The position numbers were made by a program, and so were the translations under genes. The notes under the pieces are model-generated. The model did not search any database. It was not told the DNA's origin and was given only the letters and a program-made list of their open reading frames with translations. This document shows, in pieces, positions 15,623 through 22,245 of a DNA stretch of 31,871 nt. The stretch lies in the NCBI GenBank assembly GCA_964554105.1, contig CAZKNF010000041.1, positions 1 through 31,871 of the forward strand. The letters run 5' to 3'. The stretch's first letter is position 1. Every line of letters starts with the position of its first letter. Source of the stretch: CAZKNF01 sp964554105. Lineage in GTDB: Bacteria > Bacteroidota > Rhodothermia > Rhodothermales > VXPQ01.

Positions 15623-17455
15623 CTAGGGTACCCTCGAGCCGGTGACGTCGAAAACGCCGGCGTCGGGTACGTCGATCGTGCCGGCGAGGCTGTCCCCGTC
15701 GATCTCGAGCTGCGCTTCAATCAGGCCGTAGGCGGACGTATCGAGCTCGAACGACAACACGCCCTCAGCGAACGACGGATTCACGAGGTCTGCGGGATCT
15801 TGCAGATCGGCACTCTCTACCTGCCCTTCGAGTGAACCCTCCCGCACGGCAACGGTCAATTCCGCTTCGGTGGTGCCGTCAGGCGTCCGAATCTGCAGAT
15901 TCCATGTGCCCGCGATTTGAACGGCGAGGGAATCGTCGTCCTCCCCATCGTCATAATCATACTTGCGGCCGTCGACGAACACGTGCCGCACAGATCCGTC
16001 CTCTTCGAAGTACGATCCCTTCGTCACAACGAGATTGGCGAGCTTGCCGGGCTCGATCGTCCCGGCGTTTCGTTCGATGCCCAGCAGTCGTGCGCCGTCG
16101 GTCGTAAGCGCGGCAAGGGCCGCCTCCTCGGGCAGTCCGGCCTCGATCATCTCGCGGATATTGCTGCGGATGTCCTTCGGTGATGCGCCGATCGTCGTAA
16201 ATCCGAATGGCAGATCGGCTTCGTGCAGCTTCGCCGCCGTCGCGACGTATTGTGCGCGAGAAGCCGCCCTCCGGGCTTCCAGATCCTCGGATTCCCGCTC
16301 GACGTCCTCGTAGCTGTGCGTGCGCAGGTCGCTGACGAAAAATCCAGCCGGCGGATCCGGGGTGACGGCCTTCGTCGTGTCCGCGGCCGTCGTGTCCGGG
16401 GCGGCCTCGGCCCCTTCCTCATCCTCATCCTCGTCCTCCCCAGGCTCGGAGGGCAGTGATAGCGTGACGAACAGCGGAACGCCGGCTTCTTCAAGCGTGC
16501 CGACCACGTCGAAGCCCTGATTCAGACCGGCGAGGGCCAGCGAGAACCCGAGCTCGTCGCGCAATCCGATGGCACGGTGCACTTCCAGGGCGCCGTCGCT
16601 GCCGTCGACCCGCACGAACAGCGGTTTTTCGCCGTCGATAACCGGATAGAATGCCTGGTGGATGGGATCGTACGAAGGCCGATCTATGCCTGCGGGATTC
16701 TCGTCATAGAGCCGTTCCATCCCCATGCTGCGCTCGGCCTCCCGGTAAAGCTGGCGAAGCTTCGCGATGACGCCCATCGGAGTGGCCGGATAGACGCCGC
16801 GAGCGCCGCTGAACTGCATGAACAGGGATACATCCGGCCGCAGGACCATTTCGGCCGCACGATTTCCCGTGAGAAGCACGATGGAACCGATGCCGGGCAG
16901 CATGCGCCCCTGTGGAACGACATGAGCCACGGTGAAGCCGATCTCTCGCAGTTCTCCGACAGAGGAATGAGCGGGATCGAGGAGCTCACGTGCAGAGCGG
17001 TTTGGCTGAATCCCGGCACGCTCCGGCGGCGGATCAGCCGGGTTGACGGCATCCGAGTCTCGCTCCCTCTCGGCCTCGGCGAGCCCCGCGTGCGAGAGTC
17101 CGTCGATGAATCCGGCGTAGATGGTGAGCGAGTCGCCCTCGATGATTTCGGCGTCGTACGGAATCGCTGGATCGGCGGAGACCTCCGCAATCAGGCCGTC
17201 CCGCAGCACGACCGTACCGCGTTCGAGCACCTGGCCAGGCGCCTGGATCACCCGTGCATTCGTGATTGCGTACGCAGTCGTGACGAGGGGAATGTCTTCG
17301 AACGGATCATCCTGCGCATNNNNNNNNNNNNNNNNNNNNNNNNNNNNNNNNNNNNNNNNNNNNNNNNNNNNNNNNNNNNNNNNNNNNNNNNNNNNNNNNN
17401 NNNNNNNNNNNNNNNNNNNGCAGATGCTGAGCAGAGTTGCTCTGCGGGATGTCAC
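15623..17455 (-). CDS. exported amidohydrolase-family protein, degenerate metal site, interrupted by an assembly gap (third of a trio)
   Basis: This is the first gene of the trio in transcription order. The frame begins at a GTG (17453-17455; 12 codons) and enters 100 Ns (17320-17419). It resumes with AQDDPFED, which looks like the residues just after a signal-peptide cleavage site, so the gap removes the export signal. The start is therefore tentative. The amidohydrolase body has GTVVLRDGLIAEVS and AGTIEPGKLANLVVTKG. The HxH motif is only partly kept (IDGLSHAG, first His lost), and the later His and Asp ligands are not found. An acidic low-complexity stretch lies at about 16410-16450, and a C-terminal beta-rich domain of about 95 residues (15626-15925) follows the barrel. 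It is likely a non-catalytic paralogue of its downstream neighbour. Confidence 0.8.
   Translation of the reverse strand: MTSRRATLLSICXXXXXXXXXXXXXXXXXXXXXXXXXXXXXXXXXXAQDDPFEDIPLVTTAYAITNARVIQAPGQVLERGTVVLRDGLIAEVSADPAIPYDAEIIEGDSLTIYAGFIDGLSHAGLAEAERERDSDAVNPADPPPERAGIQPNRSARELLDPAHSSVGELREIGFTVAHVVPQGRMLPGIGSIVLLTGNRAAEMVLRPDVSLFMQFSGARGVYPATPMGVIAKLRQLYREAERSMGMERLYDENPAGIDRPSYDPIHQAFYPVIDGEKPLFVRVDGSDGALEVHRAIGLRDELGFSLALAGLNQGFDVVGTLEEAGVPLFVTLSLPSEPGEDEDEDEEGAEAAPDTTAADTTKAVTPDPPAGFFVSDLRTHSYEDVERESEDLEARRAASRAQYVATAAKLHEADLPFGFTTIGASPKDIRSNIREMIEAGLPEEAALAALTTDGARLLGIERNAGTIEPGKLANLVVTKGSYFEEDGSVRHVFVDGRKYDYDDGEDDDSLAVQIAGTWNLQIRTPDGTTEAELTVAVREGSLEGQVESADLQDPADLVNPSFAEGVLSFELDTSAYGLIEAQLEIDGDSLAGTIDVPDAGVFDVTGSRVP
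17320..17419. other. Assembly gap of 100 Ns
   Basis: A run of exactly 100 Ns lies in the signal-peptide region of the amidohydrolase gene. The round number suggests a placeholder of unknown true length. Just beside it, GCAGAG-TTG-CTCTGC forms a small hairpin. Confidence 0.9.
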
Positions 17456-17766
17456 CTTTTTCTAAGCTGCCGCCGCAGGACGCTGACGGTGTCTCGCGTA
17501 CGATCGGTTCCAAAAAATTTACATATTCGTTGAAGTAGTCCTATCGATACTTATCAGGATAATCCTCCACATAAACGTTACATGATATGCTAAAGCGCCA
17601 ATTTTAGGCGGCAACAGGCACAATTCAAAGTTTGTTGTCGCTATTGTATTGGCGTGTACGTGTCTTAAGTGTCGCACATTGTGATGGATACTTCCACCGA
17701 AACTTGTATATCCTCATGCCTGTTAATAGGCATTCAATTTAGAGCATCAGGTTGTCGAGCCATACT
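17456..17766. other. AT-rich 311-bp spacer between divergent genes
   Basis: The spacer is clearly more AT-rich than its flanks, especially 17510-17740. It should hold the leftward promoter of the amidohydrolase operon and the rightward promoter of the antitoxin gene. The only structure I can define is the inverted repeat at 17716-17733. I see no ORF, tRNA or transposase remnant in it. Confidence 0.6.
17716..17733. promoter_or_regulatory. Palindrome upstream of the antitoxin gene, possible operator
   Basis: ATGCCT (17716-17721), GTTAAT, and AGGCAT (17728-17733) form a perfect 6-bp inverted repeat 33 bp before the Phd-type start codon. Phd/YefM antitoxins usually bind palindromes over their own promoter, so this is a candidate autoregulatory operator. 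Confidence 0.4.
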
Positions 17767-17988
17767 ATGTACAGTACACGAGGAATAGAAGCGGTAGCGA
17801 CGATCACGGAGCTCCGCTCGAAGACATCCGAGCTGGTCGAGCATGCGAAGAGTATCGAGAGGGGAATTCTGATTCAAAAAAACAACGAACCATATGCCGT
17901 CTTAATAAGCTACGATCTTTATGATAAACTCCTCTCGGAGAGCGAGACGCTCCAGTCGGCGGCAGGAGCCAAACAAAACAAGCGGTAG
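17767..17988 (+). CDS. Phd/YefM-family antitoxin, apparently without a toxin
   Basis: This 73-residue protein carries the Phd/YefM antitoxin pattern: VATITELRSKTSELVEHA in the N-terminal DNA-binding fold, and ILIQKNNEPYAVLISYDLYDKL across the conserved hydrophobic core. Such antitoxins repress their own operon and neutralise RelE/ParE- or Doc-type toxins. I prefer the ATG at 17767; a TTG at 17752 would add five residues. The next open frame is a membrane protein rather than a RelE- or Doc-like toxin, and no toxin ORF is visible upstream. It is therefore an orphan here, or its partner is unrelated to known families. The local base composition is AT-richer than the neighbourhood, consistent with acquisition. 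Confidence 0.75.
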   Translation: MYSTRGIEAVATITELRSKTSELVEHAKSIERGILIQKNNEPYAVLISYDLYDKLLSESETLQSAAGAKQNKR

Positions 17989-17998
17989 CACGACAGGC

Positions 17999-18754
17999 GT
18001 GCGCCGCTCGAACATACCGGCTCTTGACTCGCCCTGGCCGGTAATCGCGCTCTGGGGTTGTCTACTGCTCAGTTTCAGTCACGCATCCGCTCAGGTATCA
18101 CCTCCGATATCCGCTCCGATCCAGACTGTTCAGATCGACCTGCAGTACGAAAATTTGAGAGCGGCTGCGGCCGCTCAGTCCTTGGGTGGACTCCGAGTCT
18201 CGGGGCGCGCCGCTGATTTGGAGGTGTGGTCTGCGTTCATGGGAACGCATCAGTTCGAACCGTTAGTACGCCGCGACCGTAGCCTATCAATACAACATGG
18301 CTATACCAGTCGGGAGCACACGCGGGGACTCATCCGGCAGGCACAAAAGCCTTCGGCGGCGCAGTCGCTCCATCAACAGCTCTCATCCGGAGATCCCGCC
18401 ACCGGATTGGAGAGCAGCCTGGCGATCATTCAGGGAAGCTATTATCTGGTGACCGGCGTCTGGCCGATTCTGCATATGCGCTCGTTCGAGCAGGTGACCG
18501 GCCCGAAAACGGATCACTGGCTCGTCCAGACGGTCGGAGCGCTTATCGCAGTTACCGGCGGGGTGCTTCTGGTATCCGGTCTCGGCGACGGTCCGTCGGA
18601 CGACCTGAAGCTGGCAGCGGCCGGAAGTGCAGCGGCGCTGGCCGCGGTCGATATTACATTCGTCGCGCAGGGACGCATCTCTCGCATCTACCTCCTTGAC
18701 GCCGCCGCCGAGATCGCGCTCGTAATCGGCTGGGGCATTACGCTGTTGGAGTGA
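17999..18754 (+). CDS. unknown membrane protein with a signal-like N-terminus
   Basis: The frame is open from 17921, but I chose the GTG at 17999 (251 residues) because it clears the antitoxin stop and leads directly into a signal-like segment (PVIALWGCLLLSFSHASAQ). Residues about 30-140 show no domain I recognise. From about residue 141 (SLAIIQGSYYLVTGVWPILH) to the end lie four hydrophobic segments. These include MRSFEQVTGPKTDHWLVQTVGA and end with a helix near IYLLDAAAEIALVIGWG. That C-terminal part recalls a widespread family of short (about 125 residue) membrane proteins of unknown function. The N-terminal part would then be an extra extracytoplasmic extension. The start is uncertain, and a later start giving just the short membrane form is possible. 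It follows the antitoxin gene by 10 nt. Confidence 0.6.
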   Translation: MRRSNIPALDSPWPVIALWGCLLLSFSHASAQVSPPISAPIQTVQIDLQYENLRAAAAAQSLGGLRVSGRAADLEVWSAFMGTHQFEPLVRRDRSLSIQHGYTSREHTRGLIRQAQKPSAAQSLHQQLSSGDPATGLESSLAIIQGSYYLVTGVWPILHMRSFEQVTGPKTDHWLVQTVGALIAVTGGVLLVSGLGDGPSDDLKLAAAGSAAALAAVDITFVAQGRISRIYLLDAAAEIALVIGWGITLLE

Positions 18755-18779
18755 TTGCAGAATTTCAAATTCCGAGGTA

Positions 18780-19178
18780 ATGAGAAAAGATCAAGGTTCC
18801 GAGGACACCGAGGTCGTCGCGACCTACAACAACCGGCATGATGCGGAGGTGGCTATGGGCTACCTCAAGGATCAGAACATCGATTCGTTCGTGGTCGCCG
18901 ACGACGTGCATCCTCCGCTCCAGCTCACCGAGGGGGTGAAGCTGCTGGTGATGCGCAGCAGGGTGCAGGATGCCCGAGAAGCACTCAAGGTTGCAGACAT
19001 GCTCCCTCGCACGGGCTCCGAGAAGGTGGATGAGGCCGAGGGACGCGGAATCGTCGGTGAGCCGGAGGAGCCGCCGGCCTCCGCACGCACATCGGCGCGC
19101 AACTCGGCGTGGATCTATATCATCGCATTCGTCCTGATCATCGCCGCGGTCGTGATCGGAATTATGCTCACGTCGTAG
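18780..19178 (+). CDS. DUF2007-type protein with a C-terminal membrane anchor
   Basis: This 132-residue protein has residues about 10-70 (EVVATYNNRHDAEVAMGYL... through VKLLVMRSRVQDAREAL) fitting the DUF2007 'putative signal transducing protein' domain, a small ferredoxin-like fold of unknown role. A charged linker rich in Glu and Pro follows, and the last about 24 residues (AWIYIIAFVLIIAAVVIGIML) form one transmembrane helix, so the domain is probably cytoplasmic and tail-anchored. The ATG at 18780 has GAGG very close upstream. It lies 25 nt behind the membrane-protein gene and is probably co-transcribed with it. It converges on the SGNH hydrolase with a 77-nt spacer and no clear terminator. 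Confidence 0.8.
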   Translation: MRKDQGSEDTEVVATYNNRHDAEVAMGYLKDQNIDSFVVADDVHPPLQLTEGVKLLVMRSRVQDAREALKVADMLPRTGSEKVDEAEGRGIVGEPEEPPASARTSARNSAWIYIIAFVLIIAAVVIGIMLTS

Positions 19179-19255
19179 TACTGAAACACGCTGTGCCCTT
19201 CGAGTCTCCTCCGCGTCAGTCGCTCGCACGCTCCGCTGATGAGGGCGCAAGGTCG

Positions 19256-19918
19256 TTACGGCAGGTACGGAGCCACGATTTCCTTCCACAGCGCGTAGCC
19301 GTCCTCGTTCAAGTGCAGAGCGTCATCCAGAAATAGCTCGGATCGCGGTTGGCCGTCGGCATCGAGCATCGGTGTGAACACGTCGACGTACTCTAATCGG
19401 TCGTCGGACGCCGCTTGCTCCCGAATAAGCTCGTTTGCCTTTTTCATCTCGCCCATCATCTGCAGCCGCGAGGGGCTCGGCTTGATGGCGATAAATGCGA
19501 TCCGGGTCTCAGGCAGCCGTTGCCGGACGAGCTGCACGAACCGGTCGAATGCGGCAGCCACCTCGGCGGCGGATGCTCCGTTTGCGATGTCGTTGTCTCC
19601 CTCATAAAGAAAAATCATGCCGGGGTCGTACGGCAGGACAATTCGATCGGCGAAGTGGATCACATCCGTGAGCTCGGAGCCTCCAAATCCTCGGTTAATC
19701 ACTGGGACGGAAGGAAAATCCGACGCGAGTGTCGTCCACATGCGGATGGACGAGCTTCCGACAAACAGCACACCCCCTTTCGGTGGAGGCTCCGCTTCGT
19801 CAGCTGCCTCGAACGCCTCAATATCAGCCTCCCACTGTTGACTCTGGGCATGTGCCGGAAGGGCATACAACCAGAGGAGGGTAGGAAAGAAAATTAGAAG
19901 CGGAATGCGAAGAATCAT
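19256..19918 (-). CDS. exported SGNH/GDSL-type hydrolase
   Basis: This 220-residue protein has a signal peptide (about 1-24, ending PAHA-QS). It shows the four blocks of SGNH hydrolases: nucleophile Ser56 in FVGSSSIRMW, Gly80 in NRGFGGSEL, Asn109 in YEGDNDIA, and Asp199/His202 in DDALHLNEDG. The family comprises periplasmic or surface esterases and acetylhydrolases acting on lipids or acylated polysaccharides; this GSSSIRxW subtype often occurs near carbohydrate genes, but none are visible here. It starts 12 nt after the stop of the AAA+ ATPase on the same strand, so the two are likely co-transcribed, although the functions have no evident link. Confidence 0.88.
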   Translation of the reverse strand: MILRIPLLIFFPTLLWLYALPAHAQSQQWEADIEAFEAADEAEPPPKGGVLFVGSSSIRMWTTLASDFPSVPVINRGFGGSELTDVIHFADRIVLPYDPGMIFLYEGDNDIANGASAAEVAAAFDRFVQLVRQRLPETRIAFIAIKPSPSRLQMMGEMKKANELIREQAASDDRLEYVDVFTPMLDADGQPRSELFLDDALHLNEDGYALWKEIVAPYLP

Positions 19919-19930
19919 AGTCCCGTCCGG

Positions 19931-21952
19931 TTACACAAATCGTTTCAGATCCTGAACGCGCTTGACGATCGTCTCCCGGTCCATGGACCGGAACCGCTCG
20001 GGAAGTAGATCCTGACTCGTGCACTCGAGAACGGCAGCGAGCGTCTGCAGCTCGACTTCTTCCGGATACGTAGGCGGAATGAAGTCGTCGACGACCTTCT
20101 GCAGGATTCCGCTCGTAACCTTTCCATCTGCGCCATCTGCGCCATCTGCGCCATCTGCGCCATCNNNNNNNNNNNNNNNNNNNNNNNNNNNNNNNNNNNN
20201 NNNNNNNNNNNNNNNNNNNNNNNNNNNNNNNNNNNNNNNNNNNNNNNNNNNNNNNNNNNNNNNNCCATCTGCGCCATCTGCGCCATCTGCGCCATCTGCG
20301 CCATCCCTGGCGTCCGCGCCGTCCGTAATGTGCGCGGCGGCGCGGAACTTGGCGCGGGTAAAGAGCGCCTCCATGTCGGCGCCGCTGAACGTGCGTTGTC
20401 CATTGAGAAGCTGCTCCGGCATCTCGTCGATCTGCATCCGCACGCCCGTACGTTTCATCATCACTTCTAGGAGTTCCACCCGCTCCTCACGCGTGGAGGG
20501 ATAAAACAGCGCGATGTGTTCCTCGGCGCGGCCCTGCCGCTTCAGGTCGACCGGCATGAGATCCGGCCGGGCCGTCAGGAGAAAGAAGATGATCCGGCCG
20601 CGATGCCGCGGATCACTCATAAACGCGGCGATCTGCCCGAAGACTCGGCGCGACACCCCCGAGTCCCCCTGCACGTCACGGTCGCCCAGAGCGGCATCCG
20701 CCTCGTCGATCATTACGGCGACCGGCGTCATGGCCTCCAGCAGGTGCAGGATCTTCTCGAGATTACCCTCTGTGACGCCCTGCCACTGCGAGCGAAAATT
20801 CTTGAGCTTCACCATGGGGATGCCGATCTCGCCGGCGAAGCAGGTGATCATAAACGTCTTGCCCGTCCCTACGGGCCCGCTCACGAGATAGCCCATCGGC
20901 ATCACATCACTGCGACCCTGCTTCAATGCGCGCGACGCATCCCGCAAATGGGCCTTCGCTTCGGCGTGTCCGGCCACCATATCCAGGTTGTAGTCCGACT
21001 CGACGAATTCGAGCATTCCGTACGCTTCGGCCTCGATGAACTCCTTCTTCATCTCGGAGAGGACGTCGAACGTGAGAACCGTGCGATTCTCGAGTACATC
21101 AGCCAGAATCGTTCGCAGCTGGATGAACCCGAGTCCTGCCGTATTCGCGGCAACAACGTCGAGTCGTACATCCGAATGCGCTTGAAACACGCTCTCGCGA
21201 TCGCCCACATACCAGTGCGAGAACTCCCGGCGGCCGCGGCCGTCAGGCATCGGGATCTGGATCTCCGCCGTATAGGGGCTCTGAACCAGCTGCTGATTCA
21301 GATCCGTCAGATTCTCGGAAATGAGGCAGAGCGTGAAATCACCCGCGAGAAAGAGCGGATCGTGTGCCCATTTCCGAAGGAAGACCAGGGCGCTGCGGTC
21401 CTCGGCGGAGTACATGGACGCCTCGGCCATGGGGATCACCGTCTCCGCGTAGTCGATCACGCAGGCGATGCGCTTGCCGTCCGCCATGCGTACCCGGAAG
21501 TAGTTCTCGAGGACCGAGAATACCCGGACAGGGTCCTTCGGCAGCTTCTGTGCGTATTCGGTACCGAATATCGTATCGTATCCGGACAGCGCGCGATTGA
21601 AGTCGCGCTGTGATTCTTTATCGCCGAAATGAATGCCGGCCGATCGATCGTAGAAGACGAGAATATCGCGAGCGGCGAAGAGATCGTCGGTGAGGAATTC
21701 GCGCAGGGGGAGATAGGAAGGCCTCCCTTCGGCATCTCGCGTCGGTACGAGATCGCGGACATTCCCGTAGAGGATGAACTGAGTGAGCGTCTTGGTGAAG
21801 TACTTTCGCGCAAGATCGCGCGCCCACTCGGGATAGTGTGCGGTATACCTCTCGAGGACGGACTCCTGCGCGGCCGGGGTATCAGCCGCCCCGACGGCGG
21901 TCTCTTCGAGGTCGGCCGACGGCGTCTGCGACGTACGTTCGTTGTCTGGCAT
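19931..21952 (-). CDS. AAA+ ATPase with an inserted (Gly-Ala-Asp)n repeat, interrupted by an assembly gap
   Basis: I chose the ATG at 21950-21952 (673 residues as assembled), because the in-frame extension up to 22093 lacks protein-like character. Residues about 40-300 resemble a degenerate ATPase domain, without a Walker A motif (ILVFYDRSAGIHF; IACVIDYAE). A classical AAA domain follows with Walker A GPVGTGKT (359-366), Walker B VAVMIDEADAAL (411-422) and an SRH-like segment LLTARPDLMPVDLKRQGRAEEHI. The layout recalls Ycf46-like two-domain ATPases; the substrate is unknown. After the lid domain, from residue about 544, comes a (GAD)n tract that runs into 100 Ns and out again, then an alpha-helical C-terminus. 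The frame across the gap depends on its true length. The SGNH hydrolase follows 12 nt downstream. Confidence 0.85.
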   Translation of the reverse strand: MPDNERTSQTPSADLEETAVGAADTPAAQESVLERYTAHYPEWARDLARKYFTKTLTQFILYGNVRDLVPTRDAEGRPSYLPLREFLTDDLFAARDILVFYDRSAGIHFGDKESQRDFNRALSGYDTIFGTEYAQKLPKDPVRVFSVLENYFRVRMADGKRIACVIDYAETVIPMAEASMYSAEDRSALVFLRKWAHDPLFLAGDFTLCLISENLTDLNQQLVQSPYTAEIQIPMPDGRGRREFSHWYVGDRESVFQAHSDVRLDVVAANTAGLGFIQLRTILADVLENRTVLTFDVLSEMKKEFIEAEAYGMLEFVESDYNLDMVAGHAEAKAHLRDASRALKQGRSDVMPMGYLVSGPVGTGKTFMITCFAGEIGIPMVKLKNFRSQWQGVTEGNLEKILHLLEAMTPVAVMIDEADAALGDRDVQGDSGVSRRVFGQIAAFMSDPRHRGRIIFFLLTARPDLMPVDLKRQGRAEEHIALFYPSTREERVELLEVMMKRTGVRMQIDEMPEQLLNGQRTFSGADMEALFTRAKFRAAAHITDGADARDGADGADGADGADXXXXXXXXXXXXXXXXXXXXXXXXXXXXXXXXXXDGADGADGADGADGKVTSGILQKVVDDFIPPTYPEEVELQTLAAVLECTSQDLLPERFRSMDRETIVKRVQDLKRFV
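20124..20309 (-). repeat. 9-bp tandem repeat encoding Gly-Ala-Asp, containing an N gap
   Basis: The plus-strand unit CCATCTGCG occurs four full times at 20124-20159 plus five bases (to 20164). It resumes after the Ns with four full copies at 20265-20300, then a diverged tail. On the coding strand each unit is GATGGCGCA (Asp-Gly-Ala). The gap run 20165-20264 is exactly 100 Ns. If the array were perfect, the gap would have to be 4 more than a multiple of 9, which 100 is not, so the true copy number is unknown. Confidence 0.95.
20165..20264. other. Assembly gap of 100 Ns inside the tandem repeat
   Basis: The placeholder run is flanked on both sides by the same 9-bp repeat, so the break was almost certainly caused by the repeat collapsing or exceeding read length. 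Confidence 0.95.
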
Positions 21953-22095
21953 CGATGGGCGGCATTGAGTCGCGAAAAGGTAATGGTGCGACCCGGGGCA
22001 TAACCGCGGGTCCGGATGTGCAGACGCGAGGATTCCCGGAGAGTTTCGGATGCCCGAGCCGGACCACGAAAGTCGAAACGGAAGCCGGATCACTT

Positions 22096-22245
22096 AAAGG
22101 GCTGTTGAACAAACCCGAGCTAAGGCCGGCGGAGAAATTTCGCAGATCAAGGCGCACGACAAGTGGTGAATGAGGCGTACTTTCGTACGCCGCAATGAAC
22201 CATGAGGAGCGCAACGCAGAAATGCGGAAATTATCAACGGCCTTT
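22096..22245. mobile_element. MITE-like palindromic element
   Basis: This is a roughly 150-bp non-coding block. The left end AAAGGGCTGTTGAAC (22096-22110) and right end TTATCAACGGCCTTT (22231-22245) are imperfect inverted repeats sharing AAAGG and GTTGA. In the centre, GGCGTAC (22174-22180), TTTC, and GTACGCC (22185-22191) form a perfect 7-bp hairpin. The pattern (GTTGAA ends, GGCGTACnnnnGTACGCC core) matches my memory of short intergenic elements seen in unrelated bacteria. The right edge touches the TGA of the PorV-family gene. No target-site duplication is clear. Confidence 0.6.
22174..22191. repeat. Central hairpin of the MITE-like element
   Basis: GGCGTAC-TTTC-GTACGCC forms a perfect 7-bp stem with a tetraloop, and the flanking bases extend the pairing partly. 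There is no U tract, so it is not a simple terminator, although it could stop or stabilise the transcript of the PorV-family operon that ends at 22245. Confidence 0.7.

Noticed and set aside
17421..17513. Alternative minus-strand start in another frame near the N gap
   Set aside because: The frame is mostly Ns and does not connect to the amidohydrolase body. It is kept out as unsupported.
20124..20309. Possible CRISPR or non-coding satellite
   Set aside because: The 9-bp unit is in frame within an ATPase gene and has no spacers. It is a coding minisatellite.
20516..21613. 365-codon plus-strand open frame opposite the AAA+ ATPase
   Set aside because: It lies wholly antisense to a gene with clear Walker motifs and reads as an Arg/Ala/Leu-rich shadow with no domain. 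Long antisense frames are expected at this GC content.
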